From Thermoplasmata archaeon (GTDB taxonomy: Archaea > Thermoplasmatota > Thermoplasmata > RBG-16-68-12): DNA of 9,582 nt. Made by a program: the position numbers and the translations under genes. The stretch lies in the NCBI GenBank assembly GCA_013329855.1, contig DUJI01000030.1:1-9582 (forward strand). The letters are read 5' to 3'. Every line of letters begins with the position of its first letter. Position 1 is the stretch's first letter. This document shows positions 5,641 to 9,582 of this stretch, in pieces. The notes under the pieces are model-generated. The model had not been told where the DNA came from and ran no database searches. It saw nothing but the letters and a program-made list of their open reading frames with translations.

Positions 5641-7391
5641 GCGACCACCTCGAGGATCTTGTCCGCGATCTCCCGCCAGGTGAACGGCTCGCCGTCGTAC
5701 TTGGGGAAGGTGAAGTTGGGCTTGTAGCCCGTCTCCGCCCGGAGGAGGCGGGCGAACTGGCCCGTGTAGTTCGCTTCCATGGAGAGAGTCTTCTTCACAC
5801 CCTTGAGGATCCGCAGGGTCTCGTCCGCATGGAAGGGGAAGAGCGCGGGGAATTCCAGGGAGTTCACGCGGATGCCCTCGTCCTCCTCGACATGCCGGAT
5901 GGCCTCGTGGGCGGCGCCCCAGGTGGAGCCCCAGTGGATCAGGGTGAGGTCCGCGTTCGGCGAGCCCCAGAGTTCGGGCGGGGGCATGTCCTTCCGGAGG
6001 CCCTCGAGCTTGCGCATGCGCTTCTCGTGCATCTTGCGGCGCTCCTCCACGAACTCGGGGAGTCCGGCAAGGATGTCCGAGATGAGCTCGCCGCTCTCCA
6101 TGTGCTCGTCCGTCGCGGCGATGTACTGGTAGCCCTTCGTCCCGGGGAGCACGCGCGGGCTCACGCCGGAATCCGTGTACGCGTAGCGCTTGTACCGGCC
6201 CTCGGCCACGCCGCCGTCGGCGGCCATCATGCCGCGGACGATGGGCACATTGAAGTCCAGCTTGTCCACGGTCCGGAAGCCCTCGCCGAGGTACAGGTCG
6301 GACAGGATGAGGATCGGGGTCTGGTAGACCTCGGCCAGATTGAACGCCTTCGCGGTTAGGTCGAAGCACTCCCGGGTGTTCCGCGGCGCGAGGATGCCCC
6401 GCGGCCAGTCGCCCTGCCCCGCGCCGAGGACGAGGTTCAGGTCCCCCTGCTCCGTCTTCGTCGGCAGCCCGGTCGACGGTCCGCCGCGCTGCACGACGAC
6501 CGCGACGAGCGGGGTCTCCGTCATGCCAGCCTGGCCGATCGCCTCAACCATGAGGGAGAAGCCGCCGCCCGAGGTGGCGACCATCGAGCGGACGCCCGCG
6601 TGGCCCGCGCCCACGGCCATGTTCATCGCCGCGAGCTCGTCCTCCACCTGCTTCACGACCACGCCGCGCTGCGGACCATGCGCCGCCATCCAGTGCAGGA
6701 TGGACGACGCAGGCGTCATGGGATATTGCGCGTGGAACCGCACGCCCGCGGCGAGCGCACCGAGGGCGACCGCCTCGTTCCCGGTCATCAGGTACCGCGG
6801 GACCTCCGTGAACCGGAGACCGAGCTTGAGGGACCCGCCGGCCTGCTGGACCGCCTCGACCCCGAGCTTCGCGGCCTGGATGTTATGCGCGACGACCTCG
6901 GGCTTCTTGTCGCCCCAGATGTCCTGGAACGCCGACTCGACGTGCCGGAAGTCGATGTCGCACAGGCGGACCGCCGCGCCCAAGGCCACCGTGTTCCGCA
7001 CGATCCCCGTGGGGGTGATGGTCTGGGCCATCTTTCGGAGAGGGATGCCCAGGAGCCGCACGTCCTTGCGGAGCTTGGACGGGTCGGGCTTCACGAGGTC
7101 GGAGTCGAAGACGATGGCCCCGCCCTCCAGGACGTCGCCCTGATGCACGTCCATGGTCTGCTGGTTCAGGCAGACGAGGACGTTGGGATCCGTGCCGTGG
7201 GAGAGGAGAGGCTGGTTGCCGCCCCGAACCTGGGTCCAGACGTGGCCCCCCCGAATCACGCTCTGGTAGGAAGAATACGTCCACGCGTGGAGGCCGCTGC
7301 GCGAGCACATCTTCGCGAAGCTCTCGGCGGTGGACGACACTCCGTCGCCCGCGGCGCCCCCGATCCGAAACACAATCTCAGGAGTAGACAT
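5637..7391 (-). CDS. korA: 2-oxoacid:ferredoxin oxidoreductase, fused gamma-alpha subunit
   Basis: A 584-residue protein with the gamma domain first (about 1-185, starting with IVFRIGGAAGDGVSS and containing SYQSVIRGGH), then the alpha pyrimidine-binding domain (about 195-440) and a C-terminal domain II (from about 480, LTLIHWGSTWGAAHEAI). The alpha domain carries YPMTPASS (223-230), which stands for the usual YPITP motif that contacts substrate, then VEDELAAMNMAVGAGHAG, ATSGGGFSLM and GGPSTGLPTKTEQGDL. This two-subunit layout is the broad-range archaeal type. It is first in a two-gene operon with beta. No ferredoxin-like delta gene is adjacent, so electrons go to a separate ferredoxin. The ATG at 7389-7391 has no strong Shine-Dalgarno. 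Confidence 0.93.
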   Translation of the reverse strand: MSTPEIVFRIGGAAGDGVSSTAESFAKMCSRSGLHAWTYSSYQSVIRGGHVWTQVRGGNQPLLSHGTDPNVLVCLNQQTMDVHQGDVLEGGAIVFDSDLVKPDPSKLRKDVRLLGIPLRKMAQTITPTGIVRNTVALGAAVRLCDIDFRHVESAFQDIWGDKKPEVVAHNIQAAKLGVEAVQQAGGSLKLGLRFTEVPRYLMTGNEAVALGALAAGVRFHAQYPMTPASSILHWMAAHGPQRGVVVKQVEDELAAMNMAVGAGHAGVRSMVATSGGGFSLMVEAIGQAGMTETPLVAVVVQRGGPSTGLPTKTEQGDLNLVLGAGQGDWPRGILAPRNTRECFDLTAKAFNLAEVYQTPILILSDLYLGEGFRTVDKLDFNVPIVRGMMAADGGVAEGRYKRYAYTDSGVSPRVLPGTKGYQYIAATDEHMESGELISDILAGLPEFVEERRKMHEKRMRKLEGLRKDMPPPELWGSPNADLTLIHWGSTWGAAHEAIRHVEEDEGIRVNSLEFPALFPFHADETLRILKGVKKTLSMEANYTGQFARLLRAETGYKPNFTFPKYDGEPFTWREIADKILEVVA

Positions 7392-7457
7392 GCTGGACCA
7401 CTTCGTGCCCCGATACGGCGTGCGAAACCGCTTACCCGTCTCCAGACCACCGCGCGT

Positions 7458-7470
7458 TAAAATACTTTTA
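7458..7470. promoter_or_regulatory. AT-rich palindromic promoter element between oxidoreductase operon and ridA
   Basis: TAAAA-TAC-TTTTA is a perfect inverted repeat and the most AT-rich spot in the 164-base divergent gap. Read on the minus strand it suits a TATA box, with transcription starting near 7438 and a leader of about 47 bases before the korA-like ATG. A second AT stretch, GAATAAGTAC, follows at 7476-7485. For ridA, the AATCCTTTTCG at 7513-7523 is better placed, with a start near 7543 and a leader of about 13 bases. All assignments are by position. Confidence 0.4.
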
Positions 7471-7555
7471 GGGCCGAATAAGTACGCAGGCCCACGCGTC
7501 GGGAAGGGACGGAATCCTTTTCGCCCGGGGCGCGTTGCGTGTCCCCCGTGAACCC

Positions 7556-7957
7556 ATGAAGTCCGTGCCGGATCTCCGGAGCCACGCGAAGCCCCTCGGA
7601 CCCTACTCGCATTGCGTCGTGGCCAACGGCCTCGTCTTCATCAGCGGGCAGACGCCCCTCGCGCCCGGAGCGAAGCCCGGCGAATGGGCCGCCTCCGACG
7701 TGGGCGGCCAGGTGCGCCAGTGCCTCCGGAACATCCAGTCCATTCTGGAGGACCTGGGCCTCACGATGGCCGCCGTCGCGAAGACCACGGTCTTCCTGAC
7801 GGACCCCGCGGACTTCCAGGCCATGAACGAGGCGTACAAGGAGTTCTTCCCCGAGGAACCGCCGGCCCGCTCGACGGCCCGATTGGGAGTGGACCTTCCG
7901 GGCCTCCGCGTGAGCGTGGAGGCCATCGCGGTCTACGAGCCCCACGATGAGGAGTGA
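7556..7957 (+). CDS. ridA: RidA family 2-iminobutanoate/2-iminopropanoate deaminase
   Basis: A 133-residue YjgF/YER057c/UK114 protein. RidA hydrolyses reactive imines and enamines such as 2-aminoacrylate, made by PLP-dependent dehydratases, to 2-oxoacids and ammonia. Family residues are all there: PLGPYSHCV (13-21, Tyr17), VFISGQTPL (27-35), VAKTTVFLTD (74-83), PPARSTARLG (102-111) with the catalytic Arg105, and VEAIAVYE (121-128) with Glu122 at the conserved glutamate. Length is standard. The ATG at 7556 is chosen; an upstream in-frame TTG at 7535 would add seven residues unlike the family. The gene stands alone and is divergent from the oxidoreductase operon, which consumes the class of compound RidA produces. 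Confidence 0.92.
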   Translation: MKSVPDLRSHAKPLGPYSHCVVANGLVFISGQTPLAPGAKPGEWAASDVGGQVRQCLRNIQSILEDLGLTMAAVAKTTVFLTDPADFQAMNEAYKEFFPEEPPARSTARLGVDLPGLRVSVEAIAVYEPHDEE

Positions 7958-7972
7958 GCCTCCCGCGAGGCT
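7957..7972 (+). terminator. Hairpin directly after ridA
   Basis: AGCCTC-CCGC-GAGGCT forms a 6-bp stem with a 4-base loop that begins at the last base of the ridA stop codon. No T-run follows immediately, so it may protect the 3' end or mark termination rather than act as a classic poly-T archaeal terminator. Confidence 0.3.
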
Positions 7973-7991
7973 GGTTGAGCTTCGGTCCTGA

Positions 7992-8013
7992 GTTACCACC
8001 GTTCGGTGGTAAC
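7992..8013. repeat. 22-bp palindrome, copy 1
   Basis: The arms GTTACCACCG and CGGTGGTAAC are perfect reverse complements separated by TT. The copy lies 34 bases after the ridA stop. The near-identical copy 2 begins exactly 94 bases further on. Identity extends to the flanks: both are preceded by GA and both have GG one base after the palindrome. This looks like a dimeric regulator site or a dispersed palindromic repeat; the sequence alone does not decide. Confidence 0.75.
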
Positions 8014-8085
8014 CGGAACCGCGGGACGGGGGCAGGCTGTGCGGGCACGCTACCTGCACACCCGGAGGCCATCCTCGTGGGAAGA

Positions 8086-8107
8086 GTTACCACCGTTTGG
8101 TGGTAAC
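8086..8107. repeat. 22-bp palindrome, copy 2
   Basis: The arms GTTACCACC and GGTGGTAAC are perfect 9-bp reverse complements around GTTT. It differs from copy 1 only at one central base (T for C), which reduces the perfect arm from ten to nine. It ends 24 bases before the proposed GTG start of the orphan small gene, so both copies lie upstream of that gene. Confidence 0.75.
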
Positions 8108-8131
8108 AGGCAGCTGGGATGCGGACTCGTC

Positions 8132-8347
8132 GTGCGCCGCATCAAAGGGCATCGGTACCTCTATTTCTGGGCCTACGAGGAGCGCTCGTGGGGCAGCTAC
8201 CGGAAATGGACCTACGTCGGCCGCGTGGGCCGGTCGAGCACGCGGGTCCGTGCGCACGAGCTACTCATCACATACCACCTCCGGGCGAAGCGGGAAGTCG
8301 AGCGCCGGGTGAACGTCCTCCAATCGGCTGCGATGGCGGAGCGGTGA
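8132..8347 (+). CDS. Small basic orphan protein, function unknown
   Basis: I do not recognise this family with certainty. The 71-residue reading frame encodes a very basic, aromatic protein (14 Arg, 3 Lys). It starts RRIKGHRYLYFWAYEE, which suggests a beta-hairpin, continues YRKWTYVGRVGRSST, and ends with a charged helix (LRAKREVERRVNVLQSA). The G-x-x-YLY...YVG pattern recalls short beta-rich N-terminal domains found in some transposases and nucleic-acid-binding proteins, but this is only resemblance. The frame is open back to a GTG at 8006 inside palindrome 1. I prefer GTG 8132 because the strong GC third-position pattern begins there and the upstream part would translate palindrome 2. No Shine-Dalgarno is seen. 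It ends six bases from the convergent Lrp-like pseudogene. Confidence 0.55.
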   Translation: MRRIKGHRYLYFWAYEERSWGSYRKWTYVGRVGRSSTRVRAHELLITYHLRAKREVERRVNVLQSAAMAER

Positions 8348-8353
8348 GCGGGC

Positions 8354-8594
8354 TCAGAACGTCATCCGCGCCAGGGTCTTCGTCGTCTTCACGCCGTCCA
8401 CGGAGCGGATTTGCTGGACCACGATGTTCCCAATCGTGTCGAAGGACTCCGCCTCGACCTTCGCGATCAGGTCATACTCGCCGAAAAGAGGGTAGAGCTC
8501 GACAATCTGCGGGAGCTTGATCAGCTTCTCGTAGACCTCTTTCTCCCGGTTGGGCTCAATGTCGATGAGGACGAAGCCGATCGCCGTGGGGCAT
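8354..8594 (-). pseudogene. Stand-alone Lrp/AsnC ligand-binding (RAM) domain gene, frameshifted at codon 2
   Basis: Read from just after the start, the minus strand encodes AIGFVLIDIEPNREKEV, then YEKLIKLPQIVELYPLFGEY and DLIAKVEAESFDTIGNIVV, ending in KTLARMTF. This is a complete Lrp/AsnC effector-binding domain (about 76 residues) without a DNA-binding domain, a common archaeal type that binds amino acids. No start codon exists in this frame: TAG lies just upstream. The ATG at 8592-8594 is out of frame by one base because of a CCCC run (plus-strand GGGG 8588-8591). With CCC the product would begin MPTAIGFVLI and be 79 residues, a normal length. A TATA-like box lies at the right distance upstream. 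It is either a very recent pseudogene or a sequencing/assembly indel; the conserved body argues for one of these. Confidence 0.8.
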
Positions 8595-8620
8595 CCCTAT
8601 CGCGCGGTACATCAGGGTTC

Positions 8621-8630
8621 TAGATAAGCA
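8621..8630. promoter_or_regulatory. TATA-like element upstream of the Lrp-like gene, possibly bidirectional
   Basis: TAGATAAGCA on the plus strand (TGCTTATCTA on the minus) is centred about 32 bases upstream of the Lrp-like ATG, which suits a leaderless or short-leader transcript. In the plus direction, 26 bases from its centre falls at 8652, the first base of a long hairpin, so it may also start a small RNA. Confidence 0.4.
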
Positions 8631-8650
8631 TTCTGTATCGACGGCGCGAC

Positions 8651-8740
8651 GGGGCCGAACCCATGGGATTTCGTCTTTACCGGAGCGACCGAGTGCGGTC
8701 ACTCGGATTCTCCGAGATCAAGCCACATGTAGGTTGGCCC
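8651..8740 (+). ncRNA. Candidate structured small RNA (long imperfect hairpin)
   Basis: The segment folds into one long stem. GGGCC (8652-8656) pairs with GGCCC (8736-8740); after a bulged G, AACC (8658-8661) pairs with GGTT (8732-8735); CATG (8662-8665) pairs with CATG (8726-8729); GG (8666-8667) pairs with CC (8723-8724). After an internal loop, CGGAG (8681-8685) pairs with CTCCG (8710-8714), then a 3x3 loop, then CCGAGTG (8689-8695) with CACTCGG (8700-8706) around tetraloop CGGT. A run of seven A follows. The 5' end lies about 26 bases from a TATA-like box. No C/D-box pair or kink-turn is evident, so no class is assigned. A palindromic DNA element is an alternative. Confidence 0.4.
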
Positions 8741-8910
8741 AAAAAAACCACAGGCGCGCCCCACCGGTCCGCGGACCCTGATGCACTGCGTCGCGTCCGA
8801 CCTGGGAAGACCCTGCGGGACTCGCGGGTGACCGTCCGCGGATGCGGATCCCGCGGCGCGGATCGCGACCCGATCCCTAGGACCCCGGAGACGCGGTCGC
8901 GCCCTCGCAG
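8741..8910. other. Intergenic stretch with no gene identified
   Basis: Together with the hairpin before it, this makes a gap of almost 350 bases between the Lrp-like gene and pdxT. I find no convincing protein here. It contains a perfect 12-bp palindrome, GGTCCGCGGACC (8766-8777), whose core GTCCGCGGA recurs at 8834-8842, and several short GC-rich inverted repeats. None can be tied to a function. Confidence 0.5.
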
Positions 8911-8920
8911 TGTTTTTATC
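8911..8920 (+). promoter_or_regulatory. TATA box of pdxT
   Basis: TGTTTTTATC stands out in GC-rich surroundings and matches an archaeal TATA box. Its centre is about 27 bases upstream of the ATG at 8944, predicting a transcript that starts at or within a few bases of the start codon, that is leaderless or nearly so. This supports the 8944 start over the in-frame GTG at 8929. Confidence 0.65.
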
Positions 8921-8943
8921 ATCCCTCCGTGGTCGGTGTCTCG

Positions 8944-9537
8944 ATGCGAATCGGCGTGATCGGAGTCCAAGGGGACGTGAGCGAGCACGTCGACGCCGTG
9001 GCCCACGCCATCCGGGAGTACGGCCACCGGGGCGAGGCGTTCGCCGTGCGCCGCCGGGAGGACCTCGATCGCGTGGACGGGCTCACGATCCCCGGCGGGG
9101 AGAGCACGACGATCTCCAAGCTCCTCGTCAAGCTGCACCTGTTCGACGAGATCGTCCGCCGGGCCACCGAAGAGCAGATGCCCATCCTGGGCACGTGCGC
9201 GGGCTGCATCCTCCTGGCCAAGGACGGCGGCATCCAGGCCAAGAAGACGGAGAGCCGGCTCCTGGCCCTCATGGACATGGCCGTGGACCGGAACGCCTTC
9301 GGCCGTCAGAAGGAGTCCTTCGAGGCGGACCTCGACGTGATCGGCCTCGAGAAGCCCTTCCACGGCGTCTTCATCCGGGCCCCCGCGATCGTCCGCACCT
9401 GGGGGGACTGCGAGCCCCTCGCCGCATACCAGGGCAAGGTCGTCCTCGCGCGGCAGAAGCATCTGATCGGCGCCGCGTTCCACCCCGAGCTCAGCAACGA
9501 CTTCCGGATCCACCGATGGTTCCTGGAGCTCTTCTAG
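8944..9537 (+). CDS. pdxT: Pyridoxal 5'-phosphate synthase glutaminase subunit PdxT
   Basis: A 197-residue class I glutamine amidotransferase of the deoxyxylulose-independent vitamin B6 pathway. PdxT hydrolyses glutamine and channels ammonia to PdxS, which assembles PLP from ribose 5-phosphate and glyceraldehyde 3-phosphate. It begins MRIGVIGVQGDVSEHV, has PGGESTTISKL (50-60), the nucleophile Cys85 in GTCAGCILLA, the PdxT-typical GVFIRAPAI (141-149), and the His180-Glu182 pair in AFHPELSND. Length is standard. Start ATG 8944 is supported by homology to the usual N-terminus and by the TATA box. pdxS is not in the window, so the pair is either split or pdxS lies elsewhere. Confidence 0.95.
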   Translation: MRIGVIGVQGDVSEHVDAVAHAIREYGHRGEAFAVRRREDLDRVDGLTIPGGESTTISKLLVKLHLFDEIVRRATEEQMPILGTCAGCILLAKDGGIQAKKTESRLLALMDMAVDRNAFGRQKESFEADLDVIGLEKPFHGVFIRAPAIVRTWGDCEPLAAYQGKVVLARQKHLIGAAFHPELSNDFRIHRWFLELF

Positions 9538-9582
9538 AACAGGACGAGGGCGAGGGCGGCAATCGCCACGGCCCCCGACAGG
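9534..9582 (-). CDS. Possible C-terminus of a convergent membrane protein (partial)
   Basis: On the minus strand the last 16 codons read LSGAVAIAALALVLF and then TAG, a hydrophobic segment like the end of a transmembrane helix. The stop uses the CTAG that also holds the pdxT stop, so the two genes would converge with a 4-base overlap. The stretch is too short to identify or to be sure of. Confidence 0.35.
   Translation of the reverse strand, partial: LSGAVAIAALALVLF

Noticed and set aside
5641..6369. Upstream in-frame extension of the oxidoreductase beta frame through the alpha gene
   Set aside because: The extension is Arg/Pro-rich antisense-like sequence in a shifted frame of alpha, while the beta family begins near the ATG at 5640, which overlaps the alpha stop as ATGA.
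7992..8107. CRISPR repeats or an archaeal dif/Xer site
   Set aside because: There are only two copies with a 72-base spacer and no cas genes, and the palindrome has a 2-4 base centre, unlike the 11+6+11 layout of dif sites.
8006..8131. Longer N-terminus for the orphan basic protein starting inside palindrome 1
   Set aside because: It would make both palindromes part of the gene and uses less GC-biased third positions than the part after 8132. The possibility is noted but not preferred.
8681..8750. Intrinsic terminator for the Lrp-like gene or pdxT
   Set aside because: The T-run on the minus strand precedes the hairpin rather than following it, and on the plus strand the run is A.
8778..8800. 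C/D box small RNA suggested by CTGATGCACTG
   Set aside because: There is no full RUGAUGA C box and no D box CUGA at a sensible distance.
8663..8959. 98-codon plus-strand frame in the gap before pdxT
   Set aside because: It covers the hairpin, the A-run and the pdxT TATA box, overlaps the pdxT start, has codon use unlike its neighbours and no recognisable motif.

Overview
The window reads as a chromosomal segment of a GC-rich archaeon, most likely a euryarchaeal lineage near Thermoplasmatota (lineage is inference). The archaeal markers are a KEOPS Cgi121-like gene directly behind the end of a probable Hel308-type helicase, an archaeal-style class II tRNA-Leu with no encoded CCA, a fused gamma-alpha plus beta 2-oxoacid:ferredoxin oxidoreductase, a stand-alone Lrp/AsnC ligand-binding domain, and TATA-like boxes about 25-30 bases upstream of start codons that suggest short-leader or leaderless transcripts. 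No insertion sequence, integrase, CRISPR array or rRNA is visible.

Left part (1-2888): the tail of a helicase-like gene overlaps cgi121 by four bases. A small single-span membrane protein lies convergent to cgi121, followed by tRNA-Leu(UAG), also on the minus strand. A TATA-like element between the tRNA and the next gene could serve both directions. A metallo-beta-lactamase-fold hydrolase then overlaps an eIF2B/ribose-1,5-bisphosphate-isomerase-family gene by 20 bases.

Middle (2889-7391): a promoter region with a palindrome at the probable transcription start precedes a DsrE-family gene and a TusA-family gene, a pair typical of persulfide sulfur trafficking. DUF309 and LUD-domain genes follow on the same strand. 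Converging on them is a two-gene minus-strand operon for 2-oxoacid:ferredoxin oxidoreductase (gamma-alpha fusion, then beta, overlapping by four bases), which turns 2-oxoacids into acyl-CoA and reduced ferredoxin.

Right part (7392-9582): a RidA-family imine deaminase diverges from the oxidoreductase operon. Downstream of it are two near-identical 22-bp palindromes 94 bp apart, then a small basic orphan protein. A minus-strand Lrp/AsnC ligand-binding-domain gene is broken by one extra base at its second codon, although its promoter looks intact. The roughly 350-base gap that follows holds a long imperfect hairpin (8652-8740), placed where a transcript from the shared TATA-like element would begin, so it is a candidate small RNA gene. 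The window ends with pdxT, the glutaminase of PLP synthesis, behind a clear TATA box, and possibly the last residues of a convergent membrane protein.

The least ordinary parts are the paired palindromes with the orphan gene, the candidate structured RNA, the frameshifted regulator gene, the palindrome at the dsrE-tusA promoter, and the lost cysteines in the LUD and eIF2B-like proteins.
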